DNA from: Zhongshania marina
GTDB lineage: Bacteria > Pseudomonadota > Gammaproteobacteria > Pseudomonadales > Spongiibacteraceae
DNA length: 33,050 nucleotides
Direction: 5' to 3'
Assembly: GCF_002915595.1 (NCBI RefSeq)
Contig: NZ_PQGG01000014.1
Location: 1-33,050 of the forward strand
Part shown: in pieces, positions 1 to 8,716 of the stretch
Layout of the letters: every line of letters starts with the position of its first letter
Position numbering within the stretch: position 1 is the first letter of the stretch
The notes under the pieces: model-generated
The model's database searches: none
Told to the model about the DNA's origin: nothing
Seen by the model: the letters and a program-made list of their open reading frames with translations, nothing else
Translations under genes and position numbers: made by a program

Positions 1-20
1 ACCCGTAGTGCATTTAGGAA
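1..20 (+). repeat. IS terminal inverted repeat, left end (copy 1)
   Basis: These 20 bp match the reverse complement of 953-972 at 19 of 20 positions (A versus G at position 7). The repeat is followed at once by a GGAGG stretch (21-25) and by one arm of an internal inverted repeat. Confidence 0.92.
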
Positions 21-24
21 GGAG

Positions 25-96
25 GTAAGTTACTCACCCTCATAAAGAGGTTATCATTAGTTTACGAGAAAAATGGTAACGAGATGAGTAACTTAC
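25..96 (+). promoter_or_regulatory. Inverted repeat around the transposase start (possible start-codon-sequestering hairpin)
   Basis: GTAAGTTACTCA at 25-36 is the exact reverse complement of TGAGTAACTTAC at 85-96. The second arm overlaps the transposase ATG (84-86). RNA that enters the element from outside would contain both arms and could fold so that the start codon is paired. RNA that starts inside the element, after the first arm, could not. IS10 and IS50 protect themselves from read-through transcription in this way; for this element it is an inference from the repeat alone. A four-codon frame (ATG at 73-75, TGA at 85-87) overlaps the start and may add translational coupling. Confidence 0.5.
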
Positions 97-959
97 ACAG
101 CGTTTATAGCAAAATTCTGTCTCTTTTGCACGAAATTGAGCCAGCCGATAATTTTTTGAATCAAATCAGAACACCTAAGCTAAGCGATAAGGAGCTACTC
201 GCGCTCAGTCTTGCAGCTGAAACACTGGGCATTGATTCAGAACACTTTTTGTTCAAACAGCTGCCTGCGTGCATCAATGGGAAAATTGAGCGCTCCGTTT
301 ATAACAGAAGAGCGCGAAGGTTGAGTTTTAAATTAGAAGAAATCAGAAGCGCTATTGTCACGCGATTAGATGTTGATAACGATATAAATATTGTCGATAG
401 CATGCCATTGGAAGTGTGTAAAATGAGTCGATCTAATCGCAGTAAAATTTGCCAAGAATTTGAATCTAGCTCGCCAGATTTTGGTTTTTGTGCAGCACAA
501 AATATGCGCTACTTTGGCTATAAGTTACACGCGGTTTGCTCACCGAGTGGCGTGTTAAAAATGTACGATATATCAAAGGCTTCGGTTCATGACATCCATT
601 ACCTAAACGATATTGAAGGCCAGTTAAACAATTGTGTTTTGATTGGCGATAAAGGGTATTTGAGCAGAGTTTGGCAAACAGATTTATTTTCATCAAGTTG
701 TATCAATTTGCAAACACCGATGCGAAAGAACCAGAAAGAGTTTAGAGACTTTCCGGCTAAATATCGTAAAGCCAGAAAGCGGATCGAAACATTGTTTTCA
801 CAACTTTGTGACCAGTTCATGATACGGCGGAATTATGCAAAATCGTTCAAGGGTATTTCGCGCAGAATTGTGACAAAGATAGCGTCCCTCACATTAATTC
901 AATGGTTCAACCAACGTGAAGGGAATAAATTAAACAACCTGAAAGTGGTCATTTCCTAA
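84..959 (+). CDS. IS982-family transposase (copy 1)
   Basis: This DDE transposase of 291 residues cuts and rejoins the element ends. The likely catalytic triad is visible: D105 in a VDSMP motif, D189 in GDKGY, and E235 in RIETLFSQL. The spacing and the GDKGY signature match the IS4/IS5/IS982-type RNase H fold, and the whole length fits IS982. No frameshift or internal stop is present, so the gene looks intact and recent. The ATG at 84 lies in one arm of a perfect inverted repeat and overlaps the stop of a four-codon upstream frame. No strong ribosome binding site is seen directly before it, so expression may be low by design. The stop codon lies in the right terminal repeat. The gene is transcribed toward leuB with no evident terminator between them. 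Confidence 0.95.
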   Translation: MSNLHSVYSKILSLLHEIEPADNFLNQIRTPKLSDKELLALSLAAETLGIDSEHFLFKQLPACINGKIERSVYNRRARRLSFKLEEIRSAIVTRLDVDNDINIVDSMPLEVCKMSRSNRSKICQEFESSSPDFGFCAAQNMRYFGYKLHAVCSPSGVLKMYDISKASVHDIHYLNDIEGQLNNCVLIGDKGYLSRVWQTDLFSSSCINLQTPMRKNQKEFRDFPAKYRKARKRIETLFSQLCDQFMIRRNYAKSFKGISRRIVTKIASLTLIQWFNQREGNKLNNLKVVIS

Positions 960-972
960 ATGCACCACGGGT
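953..972 (-). repeat. IS terminal inverted repeat, right end (copy 1)
   Basis: Reverse-complement partner of 1-20 with one mismatch. The transposase stop codon (957-959) lies within it. The chromosomal flank beyond it starts TTAGACATAT. Confidence 0.92.
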
Positions 973-1007
973 TTAGACATATTTAATTATTTGAGAAGGA
1001 AGTGAGT

Positions 1008-2105
1008 GTGACGAACCGTCAGCAAAGAAATATTGCCGTATTACCCGGTGATGGCATTGGCCACGAGATTATGGCCGAAGCTTCAAAGGTATTAGAGTGG
1101 GTGAACAAGGCTGAGAACCTGGGCCTAGTTTTGCAGCATGCCTTGGTTGGTGGTTCGGCTATTGACGCTCACGGAAGCGCTTTGCCAGCGGAAACCTTTG
1201 CAATTTGTGAGAATGCTGACGCGATTTTGCTAGGTGCAGTGGGTGGCCCGAAATGGGATAAATTACCGCCAGCCGAGCGCCCTGAAAAAGCAGGCTTGCT
1301 TGAAATTCGCAAGCGTTTGGACCTGTTTGGAAATTTGCGCCCAGCCATTTTGTACCCCCAGCTTGCCGACGCTTCGTCATTAAAAGCAGAGCTTGTAGCT
1401 GGTTTAGATATTTTAATTGTTCGCGAGTTGACCGGCGGTATTTACTTCGGCCAACCCCGTGGCATTCGCGAGCTAGAAAACGGCGAGCGCGAGGGTTACA
1501 ACACCTATGTGTATAACGAATCTCAAATCCGCCGGATTGGTAAAGTCGCCTTTGAATTAGCTCAAAAGCGCGGCGGACGTTTGTGCTCGGTCGATAAGGC
1601 GAATGTCTTAGAAGTGACCATGCTGTGGCGGGAAGTCATGGACGAGATGGCCAAGGACTATCCCGACGTTGAATTAAGTCATATGTATGTCGATAACGCC
1701 GCAATGCAGCTCATTCGCGCACCTAAGCAATTTGATGTGGTCGTAACTGGGAATATGTTTGGCGATATATTGTCAGATGCAGCAGCGATGTTGACTGGCT
1801 CTATCGGTATGTTGCCGTCGGCGTCTTTGGATGTGAATGGCCGCGGTATGTACGAGCCTTGCCACGGCTCAGCACCGGATATCGCAGGTCAAAACAAGGC
1901 AAATCCGCTGGCGACAATTTTGTCGGTGGCGATGATGTTGCGCTATTCGCTAAACGAAGCGGCAGCAGCGCAGCGAATTGAAGACGCTGTAAGCACGGTC
2001 TTAGATCAGGGTTATCGTACTGCCGATATTTACTCAGAGGGCAGTACCCTAGTCGGCACCGTTGAAATGGGCGATGCCGTTATCGCCGCATTGGCCTCAG
2101 CGTAA
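1008..2105 (+). CDS. leuB: 3-isopropylmalate dehydrogenase
   Basis: LeuB oxidises and decarboxylates 3-isopropylmalate to 2-oxoisocaproate with NAD+, the third step of leucine synthesis, in the cytoplasm. The N-terminal LPGDGIGHE motif and the metal and substrate region around N249 (NMFGDILSD) are typical of the isocitrate/isopropylmalate dehydrogenase family. The 365 residues match the usual length. I chose GTG 1008 because AGAAGGA at 994-1000 is then 7 bases upstream; GTG 1002 would leave only 1 base. In relatives leuC and leuD usually come just before leuB. Here the IS ends 35 bp upstream, so leuB has lost that link and any native operon promoter. It is followed 29 bp later by asd. Expression may depend on transcription leaving the IS, which is inference. 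Confidence 0.96.
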   Translation: MTNRQQRNIAVLPGDGIGHEIMAEASKVLEWVNKAENLGLVLQHALVGGSAIDAHGSALPAETFAICENADAILLGAVGGPKWDKLPPAERPEKAGLLEIRKRLDLFGNLRPAILYPQLADASSLKAELVAGLDILIVRELTGGIYFGQPRGIRELENGEREGYNTYVYNESQIRRIGKVAFELAQKRGGRLCSVDKANVLEVTMLWREVMDEMAKDYPDVELSHMYVDNAAMQLIRAPKQFDVVVTGNMFGDILSDAAAMLTGSIGMLPSASLDVNGRGMYEPCHGSAPDIAGQNKANPLATILSVAMMLRYSLNEAAAAQRIEDAVSTVLDQGYRTADIYSEGSTLVGTVEMGDAVIAALASA

Positions 2106-2134
2106 ATTCAACACAAGAGAATTCAGGAGATATC

Positions 2135-3253
2135 ATGAAAAAAGTAGGATTTGTAGGTTGGCGCGGTATGGTCGGCTCCGTATTGATGGGCCGCATGTTA
2201 GAAGAAAAAGATTTTGATGGCATCGAGCCAGTATTTTTTACCACCTCTAATGTGGGCGGCCAAGGGCCAGCCATTGGTCGTGATATCGAAGCGTTGAAAG
2301 ATGCCAGCGATATTGCCGAGCTAGCGGCGATGGATATTATTATTTCATGCCAGGGTGGCGACTACACTAAGTCGGTATTTCCAGCGCTACGCAGCAGCGG
2401 TTGGGATGGCTACTGGATAGATGCTGCGTCTTCGCTACGCATGAACGATGACGCAATTATTATTCTCGACCCAGTAAATCTTAACGTCGTAAAAGAAGGT
2501 CTTGACCGTGGTGTTAAGAATTTCATCGGCGGCAACTGCACCGTCAGCCTGATGCTGATGGCAATTGGCGGTTTGTTCCGCGAAGGTTTGGTGGAGTGGG
2601 TTAGTGCTCAAACCTATCAAGCTGCTAGCGGTGCAGGTGCGCAGAATATGCGTGAGCTGATTAATCAAATGGGTACGGTGCGTGACAGTGTTGCCGCTGA
2701 GCTTGCTGATCCGCGTTCTAATATTTTAGATATTGATCGCAAAGTGGCGGAAGCCATGCGCAGCGACAGCTTCCCCAAAGACAATTTCGGTCATGCGTTA
2801 GCGGGTAGCTTGCTGCCGTGGATTGATACGCAGCTAGAAAATGGTCAAAGCCGCGAAGAGTGGAAGGGCCAGGCAGAGACCAATAAAATTTTAGGTCGCA
2901 CTGATTCGCCTATCGCGATTGATGGCAACTGTGTGCGTATCGGTGCAATGCGCTGTCATAGTCAGGCTTTGACTATAAAGCTGAATAAAAACGTGCCGAT
3001 CGCTGAAGTTGAAAGCATTCTCGCCTCAGCCAATGATTGGGTGCAAGTGGTGCCGAATGATCGCGCGGAAACGCTCGCAAAATTAACCCCAACGGCGGTG
3101 ACCGGAAAGCTGCACGTGCCAGTGGGACGCTTGCGTAAACTCAATATGGGTGAGCAATACTTGTCTGCGTTTACCGTAGGTGATCAATTACTCTGGGGCG
3201 CGGCAGAACCCCTGCGTCGGATGCTGCGAATCCTACTAGGCGATATTAAGTAA
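2135..3253 (+). CDS. asd: Aspartate-semialdehyde dehydrogenase
   Basis: Asd reduces aspartyl phosphate to aspartate semialdehyde with NADPH, the branch point to lysine and diaminopimelate, threonine and methionine. It is usually essential for cell-wall synthesis. The N-terminal GWRGMVGS nucleotide-binding motif, the catalytic Cys135 in GGNCTVS and His275 in RCHSQALT are all present. The 372 residues match gammaproteobacterial Asd, and the C-terminal [17 protein letters not shown] is typical. An AGGAG site lies just before the ATG. The gene is 29 bp from leuB, and its TAA overlaps the ATG of usg by one base (TAATG), which suggests translational coupling. It can supply precursor to metZ downstream, which uses succinylhomoserine derived from its product. 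Confidence 0.98.
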   Translation: MKKVGFVGWRGMVGSVLMGRMLEEKDFDGIEPVFFTTSNVGGQGPAIGRDIEALKDASDIAELAAMDIIISCQGGDYTKSVFPALRSSGWDGYWIDAASSLRMNDDAIIILDPVNLNVVKEGLDRGVKNFIGGNCTVSLMLMAIGGLFREGLVEWVSAQTYQAASGAGAQNMRELINQMGTVRDSVAAELADPRSNILDIDRKVAEAMRSDSFPKDNFGHALAGSLLPWIDTQLENGQSREEWKGQAETNKILGRTDSPIAIDGNCVRIGAMRCHSQALTIKLNKNVPIAEVESILASANDWVQVVPNDRAETLAKLTPTAVTGKLHVPVGRLRKLNMGEQYLSAFTVGDQLLWGAAEPLRRMLRILLGDIK

Positions 3254-4227
3254 TGGCATTTAAATGTGTCGCGGTTTTCGGCGCCTGTGGTCTTGAGGGT
3301 GAACTGCTACTAACGGCGTTGGCTGATGCTGAGTTAGGTATCGACGGCATTAAAGCGTTTGCCGATGAGGGCGATGGCGAAACCGTGATGTTTCGCGGTC
3401 GCCCCGTTGCTGTACACGAGCCTGATACCGCTGATTTTAATGGTGTTGATGCAGCAATTTTCCTGAACGAAGGATTTAGTGATTTTGCGCTTATTGACGC
3501 AGCGGAAGATGCTGGCCTTGTCGTTTTGGATTGCACAGATAATCTCGCTCAACGCGGTGATGTTGCGGTGTTTTCCGAGGGCGTCGAGTTAGACGGCGAA
3601 ACGCGATTATTTGCAATAGCCGATGCGGTTAGCAGTCATGCCGCCGCTTTGCTTAGGCAGCTGCCAAAGGGAAGCGTTAAAGCAGTCAATTTGGCCATTG
3701 CTCAGCCGGTATCGGTTTGGGGGCGGCTCGGCGTAGAAACCTTGGCAGCAGAAACCGCTCGCTTGCTAAATGGTCAGGCTCCTGAATCTTCTTCTTTTGG
3801 TCTGCAGCTGGCGTTCAATGTGCTGTCGAGACCGGCCAATAGTGTCGCTGCGCTAGAGCATAGCCTTTCACATTTGCTGAGCGCAGATGGCGGGGCGGCG
3901 ACTGTAACTGCGAGTGAAATGCTGGTACCGGTATTCTATGGTCATACAACCATGCTGCGCGTGAGTTGCAATGATGCTGTTGATCTATCTACTTTGAAGC
4001 AAAAGCTGGCAGCTAATGAGCAATTTCGCCTCTTTCCGCTGGAGGATATTGCTGAAGCTTCCCCTGTTAGCTTGCAAGAAAGCGAAACCATTGATATTTC
4101 CGCACTAATTGCTGATAGGCAGGATGAAACGGCCTTTCGCTGCACCGTTGTCGGTGATAATCTTCGTAAAGGAGCAGTCAATAATATAATTGCGCTGCTT
4201 AAAATCTTGATAAAAATCAATATCTAG
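3253..4227 (+). CDS. usg: USG-1-like aspartate-semialdehyde dehydrogenase paralogue, probably non-catalytic
   Basis: This 324-residue protein has the overall aspartate-semialdehyde dehydrogenase fold. It begins with a GACGLEGE nucleotide-binding-like loop, contains the family's PVFYGH segment, and ends with a DNLRKGAVNN stretch. The catalytic cysteine is missing: the place of GNCTVS in Asd reads IADAVSS, so aspartate stands where cysteine should be. As I recall it, E. coli Usg has PDSLTS there, the same C-to-D change. Usg-type proteins are found near truA in E. coli and next to asd in Pseudomonas; their function is not known to me. Start overlap with asd suggests coupled translation, perhaps for a hetero-oligomer with Asd (speculative). 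Confidence 0.88.
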   Translation: MAFKCVAVFGACGLEGELLLTALADAELGIDGIKAFADEGDGETVMFRGRPVAVHEPDTADFNGVDAAIFLNEGFSDFALIDAAEDAGLVVLDCTDNLAQRGDVAVFSEGVELDGETRLFAIADAVSSHAAALLRQLPKGSVKAVNLAIAQPVSVWGRLGVETLAAETARLLNGQAPESSSFGLQLAFNVLSRPANSVAALEHSLSHLLSADGGAATVTASEMLVPVFYGHTTMLRVSCNDAVDLSTLKQKLAANEQFRLFPLEDIAEASPVSLQESETIDISALIADRQDETAFRCTVVGDNLRKGAVNNIIALLKILIKINI

Positions 4228-4364
4228 CTTATATCTACGCATGTTGTTTAGAGATGTGGCGGGGCACCGGCATGGCTGGTGTCTGTCCTGTGGGTATTCT
4301 TAGATAGTAGAGCAAGCCATTTGGCGGCGGTTGAATGGTGCGTTAATACACAAACGGTGACATT
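4228..4364 (+). other. Intergenic region between usg and fimV, with a small hairpin
   Basis: These 137 bp hold no gene. CACCGGC at 4265-4271 can pair with GCTGGTG at 4275-4281 (one G-U pair), but no T-run follows, so it is not a convincing terminator. I see no good -35/-10 pair. A separate promoter for fimV is likely from the gap size but is not demonstrated. Confidence 0.35.
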
Positions 4365-7300
4365 ATGATGCGGAATAAGCTGGCAAAAGTGGTACTGACG
4401 GTTGGTGCCCTGCACAGCGGATTAGTCAGTGCACTCGGTCTGGGTGAATTAGCGTTAGACTCTAGCCTGAATCAACCCTTTCGGGCTGAAATTCCGCTTA
4501 GGGATATTGGCGGTCTTAGTGTAGATCAAATTAAAGTTCAGCTTGCCGACGCCACCGCCTTTGAAAATGCCGGTGTAGATCGCAGTCAGTTTTTATCTAG
4601 CTTGCAGTTTGAAGTTGAGCTGTTAAATGGCGGCAATGGGCGCATTATTGTGACCACGACGGCGGCAGTGGTTGAGCCTTACCTCGATTTTATTGTCGAG
4701 GCGCGTTGGCCCAACGGTAAAATGATTCGTGAATACACGGTATTACTGGATTTACCCGTATACGCTGATGCCGCCCCAGTTAAAACCGTTGATGTTAGCA
4801 CCGCCAGCGCGGCACCTGTAAACACGCCGGCAGAGGCCGCGCCAGTAGCACCGTTACCTGCACCTGCTTTTCCGGTACGTGAACTCGGTGGATCTATTGG
4901 CGCCGCTGATCGCGTGGCACCGGCTCCGCGCAGCATAGAACAGCGGCAAGATTTACCTGTAGCTGAAAAAAGTGATGAGTACCGAGTTCAGCACCGTGAC
5001 ACCATGTGGCGCATCGCCAGCAAGCACCGACCAAGTTCCTATGTCACGACCCAGCAAACCATGCTGGCCTTGGTAAAAAAAAATCCGCAAGCCTTTGTTA
5101 ATGGCAATGTAAACCGACTTAAATCTGGATACGTACTGAGTTTACCTACCGAGGCTGAGGTTAAAGCAATTCGCCATGAATCTGCGGTGGAGGAAATTCG
5201 AATCCAGGCAAAGGAGTGGCGCGGCGAGCGAGTCGCCAGATCGTCAAGCTCTGATTCAGCCACTGCTCCTGCATCAACACAATCCTCTGCCACACCAATG
5301 GCGCCACAATTAGACGCCACCGATAAAAATCAAGCACCTAAAACTGAATCTACCGAGCAAGATGTTAAGTTTTCTATTGGCAGTGCTGGCGATACCTCGG
5401 AAGCGGATGGCGAAGTAGCGGCTCTGCGTGCCAAGGTGCGTGAAGAGCAGGAGAATCTAGAAAAGTCCAAGCTTGAAAATGGCGCGATGCAGACTCGCGT
5501 GGTCGAGATGGAAAAACAAATCGAGGCTTTGCAAAGCCTTATTGCCCTTAAAAACACCCAGCTTGCGGCTTTGCAAAGCGGTGCCCAAGCACCTAGTTCA
5601 GAAATGAGCGCAGAAAGCTTAGCTGAGCTTGAGGAGACCGCCTTGGCGGCACTGCCAAAGCCCAGTGAGGCAGAGTCAGCTGCTGCTGCGCTGGAACAAG
5701 AGGCTGCCGGCGATGCTTCTGAGCAGAGTGAGACCGTAGCAGACAAGACAAAAGGCGAAAAAGCCGCTAACCCTAGTCCCGCCAAGCCTGCTGAGCCGCC
5801 AGCTTCTGACAGTACTTTAGATTCGGCAAAAAACTGGATTAGCCAAAATATCGCGCTGTTTGCGGGGCTTTTGTTGGCACTTTTAGCGCTGCTAGTGTTG
5901 ATTGTTAAGCGTCGTCAGAACGCTGATGACGATACTGATTTGGCCGATTTCGATGATGATTTGTCGGCGGAAAATGAATCTCCAGTGCTATTTGCCAGCG
6001 GTGGGGAGTTTGACGAAGGTGCTGAAAAAGCAGTCTCGCCATTTGCCGAAGAACATGCCGCAGATGTATTCAACGCCGACGATTTTGATTTTGATAAATT
6101 GGAAGATGACTCCGCAGCACAGGATGCGGCATCTGACGATGTTGTATTTGCAGATGACTCCGTATTTGACGAGCACAAAGCAAATGACGCAGCCGACTCT
6201 CCAGGGCTTGTTCCGCAGACAGGCGATGTTGTCGCTGAGGCTGAAATTTATGTGGCCTATGGGCGCTATGATCAAGCTGCGAGTTTGCTGAAAACGGCAA
6301 TTGAGCAAGATCCAGAAAACATTGAATTACGTCTTAAACTGATCGATATCTACCTAGATACCCGTGACCAAGACAATTTTGAAGTCGCCTATGGTGAGTT
6401 ACGCGCATTAAATGATGACGCGGCGGTTGCCCGCGTTAAAGAGTCGATGTCGGCAATTGAAGGTGTCAGTCATTGGCTTGGCGATGACGGCTCGTCTACT
6501 GGTGCCGACAATACTATAAATGTTGGGCATCAAAGTGCTGTAGATGAAAGTGCTGATTTAGACTTTGATATTGGCGACGAGCTTGAATCAGTACAAATAG
6601 ATGAAGGTGATATCGACTTTGAATTAGACGACTCACTAAATGCCGACACCAATTCAGAGACGTCAACGGTATCTGCACTTGATATGACGCAGCTCGGTGA
6701 AGCGGATGCCTCAGACGCTGACACTCTAGAGTCCTTGGATGTTGATCTGGCAGATTTGGATTTCGATTTTGAAGGTGATTTCGGTACTGCGACTAGCGAG
6801 GCAGCACCAGCGGAGGCATCTACAGCTCCCAATGAAGAACTTTCGCCTCTCAGTGCTTCGGCCGATGAAACCGAAGAATTAGAAGAGCTTAGCCTTGAAG
6901 AACTAGAAGATGCGGAGCTTGATTTAGGCGAGCTAGACGTCTTGGAAGTTGGCGACGAGCCTGCCGCAATTTCAGAATCGGATGACGATATTCTTTCTTT
7001 CGACGATGAAGAAGTCGCTAGCTTAGAGTTGGGCGAGTCTGATTCCGCTGATATTGAGCTTGACGAGCTGACATTAGATGACGGCGAGCTAAGTGTTTCT
7101 AATTTTGAAAATCCCGAGCCAGAAGCCGTTGAACTCGGTACGACTGGTTTGGGTGATACCGATGTTACCGAAATTGCCGCATCAACTGTCGATAGCGGCG
7201 ACCTGACTGCAGATGCAAATGGTTTAAGTGCCGAATCAGACGATGATGAGCTGGAGCTCGACCTTTCTGAACTCGATATGGATTTGGCTGAGCCAAGTGC

Positions 7301-7775
7301 AAAAAGTAGCGTTGCTGAGACAGTCACTGACGCTAGTGACGACGGTTTAGATTTGGATTTGTCCGAATTCGATATGCCGAGCGAGACCGCTGGCGGTGCC
7401 ACTACCGAAGAGCTTGATGATCTTGAGGTCGATGAAAGCTTTTTCCTTGACGACGAGCAGCCACAGCCTAGCAGTGAGGACGCGCCAGTATTAGCCGCGC
7501 CTGCAGCTGATTTAGAACTACCGGCAACAGATGACGGCGATGCCATCTCGGTAGAAGATTTGGTGTTTGACGAGTTTGATGCTGGCGACGACGAGGTGGA
7601 TGGCTTTGAATCCATCGTCGATTCGGAGTCTGTTGCCACAAAGCTTGATCTTGCCAGAGCCTATATTGATATGGGTGACAGCGAAGGCGCGCGGGAAATG
7701 CTTGAGGAAGTTCTTCAAGAAGGTGACGCTCAGCAACAGGCCGATGCCAAGAGCTTGCTAGATAATATTGGCTAA
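4365..7775 (+). CDS. fimV: FimV/HubP-family polar landmark protein
   Basis: This is a 1136-residue inner-membrane protein that organises the cell pole (type IV pili, flagella, chemotaxis) in relatives. Order of parts: signal peptide about 1-24; conserved FimV N-terminal periplasmic domain about 25-134; Pro/Ala linker; LysM peptidoglycan-binding domain about 205-265; coiled coil about 350-405; a single transmembrane helix about 496-514 followed by KRRQ; a TPR-like segment about 625-685; a very acidic Asp/Glu-rich cytoplasmic region about 720-1075 with repeats of the type LDLDLSE(L/F)DM; and the conserved C-terminal FimV motif about 1090-1136 (ATKLDLARAYIDMGD). A GGTGA site precedes the two adjacent ATGs (4365 and 4368); either could start. 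Position between usg and truA matches Pseudomonas. Confidence 0.95.
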   Translation: MMRNKLAKVVLTVGALHSGLVSALGLGELALDSSLNQPFRAEIPLRDIGGLSVDQIKVQLADATAFENAGVDRSQFLSSLQFEVELLNGGNGRIIVTTTAAVVEPYLDFIVEARWPNGKMIREYTVLLDLPVYADAAPVKTVDVSTASAAPVNTPAEAAPVAPLPAPAFPVRELGGSIGAADRVAPAPRSIEQRQDLPVAEKSDEYRVQHRDTMWRIASKHRPSSYVTTQQTMLALVKKNPQAFVNGNVNRLKSGYVLSLPTEAEVKAIRHESAVEEIRIQAKEWRGERVARSSSSDSATAPASTQSSATPMAPQLDATDKNQAPKTESTEQDVKFSIGSAGDTSEADGEVAALRAKVREEQENLEKSKLENGAMQTRVVEMEKQIEALQSLIALKNTQLAALQSGAQAPSSEMSAESLAELEETALAALPKPSEAESAAAALEQEAAGDASEQSETVADKTKGEKAANPSPAKPAEPPASDSTLDSAKNWISQNIALFAGLLLALLALLVLIVKRRQNADDDTDLADFDDDLSAENESPVLFASGGEFDEGAEKAVSPFAEEHAADVFNADDFDFDKLEDDSAAQDAASDDVVFADDSVFDEHKANDAADSPGLVPQTGDVVAEAEIYVAYGRYDQAASLLKTAIEQDPENIELRLKLIDIYLDTRDQDNFEVAYGELRALNDDAAVARVKESMSAIEGVSHWLGDDGSSTGADNTINVGHQSAVDESADLDFDIGDELESVQIDEGDIDFELDDSLNADTNSETSTVSALDMTQLGEADASDADTLESLDVDLADLDFDFEGDFGTATSEAAPAEASTAPNEELSPLSASADETEELEELSLEELEDAELDLGELDVLEVGDEPAAISESDDDILSFDDEEVASLELGESDSADIELDELTLDDGELSVSNFENPEPEAVELGTTGLGDTDVTEIAASTVDSGDLTADANGLSAESDDDELELDLSELDMDLAEPSAKSSVAETVTDASDDGLDLDLSEFDMPSETAGGATTEELDDLEVDESFFLDDEQPQPSSEDAPVLAAPAADLELPATDDGDAISVEDLVFDEFDAGDDEVDGFESIVDSESVATKLDLARAYIDMGDSEGAREMLEEVLQEGDAQQQADAKSLLDNIG

Positions 7776-7792
7776 GTATTGGCAGAATTTGT

Positions 7793-8641
7793 GTGAACAA
7801 TGATATGAGTTGCTTTGATCGGTTTGCGGATGAGCCGCTGCCGATCGGATGCCGCATCGCTATGGCCCTAGAATATCAGGGCAGCGCTTACCGCGGCTGG
7901 CAGAGCCAAGATAAGCCCCGCGTTGCCACGGTACAAGACGTGCTGCAATCGGCTATCTCGTCGATTGCGGCTGCACCAGTTACCGTTATTTGTGCTGGCC
8001 GCACCGATGCTGGGGTGCATGCCACCCACCAACTAGTTCATTTCGATGCCCCTGTCGCGCGCTCGCTTAAAGCCTGGGTTGCCGGTGTGAATGCCAAGCT
8101 ACCAAAAGATGTTGCGGTACGCTGGGCAAAGCGGGTCCCCGACGATTTTCATGCACGCTTTTCAGCTACCGCGAGGCGTTATCGATACATTATTCTCAAT
8201 CAGGCCCGCCGTTCAGCGCATTTAGCTGATGGGCTTACCTTGGTAGATCAGCCTCTGGATGCCGAGCTAATGCATCGCGAAGCACAAGCATTGCTGGGTG
8301 AGCAGGACTTTAGTGCGTTTAGAGCGGCGTCTTGCCAATCTAAAACCGCCATGCGGAATATCCATTTTGCGAATGTTAGCCGGCGTGGTCGCTACGTTGT
8401 GTTAGATATTGGCGGCAATGCATTCCTGCACCATATGGTTAGAAATATCGCGGGGGTGCTTATTGCTGTTGGTAGCGGGCAAATGCCGCCGGGGTGGACA
8501 CAGCAAGTATTGGATAGCCGAGATCGCAATCAGGGTGGGGTAACGGCAAAGCCAAGTGGCTTGTATTTGGTTGATGTGAGCTATCCCTCGCACTACGATT
8601 TGCCAGAATCGCCCATTGGCCCTGATTTTCTTCCCTGTTAG
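7793..8641 (+). CDS. truA: tRNA pseudouridine(38-40) synthase TruA
   Basis: TruA converts uridines 38, 39 and 40 of the tRNA anticodon arm to pseudouridine. The catalytic aspartate is D72 in GRTDAGVHA. The ALEYQGSAYRGWQ opening and the HHMVRNIAG motif near the C-terminus are hallmarks of the family. The 282 residues are within the normal range. The start is uncertain: GTG 7793 and ATG 7805 are both possible and neither has a clear ribosome binding site; conserved sequence begins after both. The gene is 17 bp from fimV and so probably shares its transcript. Confidence 0.95.
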   Translation: MNNDMSCFDRFADEPLPIGCRIAMALEYQGSAYRGWQSQDKPRVATVQDVLQSAISSIAAAPVTVICAGRTDAGVHATHQLVHFDAPVARSLKAWVAGVNAKLPKDVAVRWAKRVPDDFHARFSATARRYRYIILNQARRSAHLADGLTLVDQPLDAELMHREAQALLGEQDFSAFRAASCQSKTAMRNIHFANVSRRGRYVVLDIGGNAFLHHMVRNIAGVLIAVGSGQMPPGWTQQVLDSRDRNQGGVTAKPSGLYLVDVSYPSHYDLPESPIGPDFLPC

Positions 8642-8716
8642 CGGCGCCATCTACAGACAGATTGTGCTGTTATTTGTTAGTATTCGATCCGGTTAATTGT
8701 CTGGCTGTACATCCAA

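Larger units (their letters stand above)
1..972 (+). mobile_element. IS982-family insertion sequence, left copy (complete)
   Basis: This is a complete 972-bp element bounded by 20-bp terminal inverted repeats that differ at one position (ACCCGTAGTGC... on the left, ACCCGTGGTGC... read inward from the right). It contains one full-length DDE transposase frame whose stop codon lies inside the right repeat. The AC-starting ends, length near 1 kb and single 291-codon transposase fit the IS982 family. An apparently identical inverted copy lies at 32079-33050. The outer flank is outside the window, so target duplication cannot be checked. The element is visibly more AT-rich than the neighbouring genes. 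It ends only 35 bp before the leuB start. Confidence 0.95.

Noticed and set aside
1002-1010. GTG 1002 as the leuB start
   Set aside because: It leaves one base after the Shine-Dalgarno sequence AGAAGGA; GTG 1008 gives a spacing of 7.
4228-4364. Riboswitch or tRNA in the gap before fimV
   Set aside because: Only one small hairpin is visible; no cloverleaf or known riboswitch core.
5330-5785. Open frame of 151 codons on the minus strand
   Set aside because: Shadow of the coiled-coil and linker region of fimV, with alanine- and serine-biased composition and no recognisable domain.
6530-7639. Long open frame of 369 codons on the minus strand, serine-rich
   Set aside because: It lies wholly opposite the acidic repeats of fimV. 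Asp and Glu codons read backward give Ser-rich sequence without stops, so it is a composition effect. There is no ribosome binding site or family resemblance.
8642-8716. trp attenuator or leader peptide before trpF
   Set aside because: No short frame with tandem Trp codons and no alternative hairpins followed by a T-run were found.
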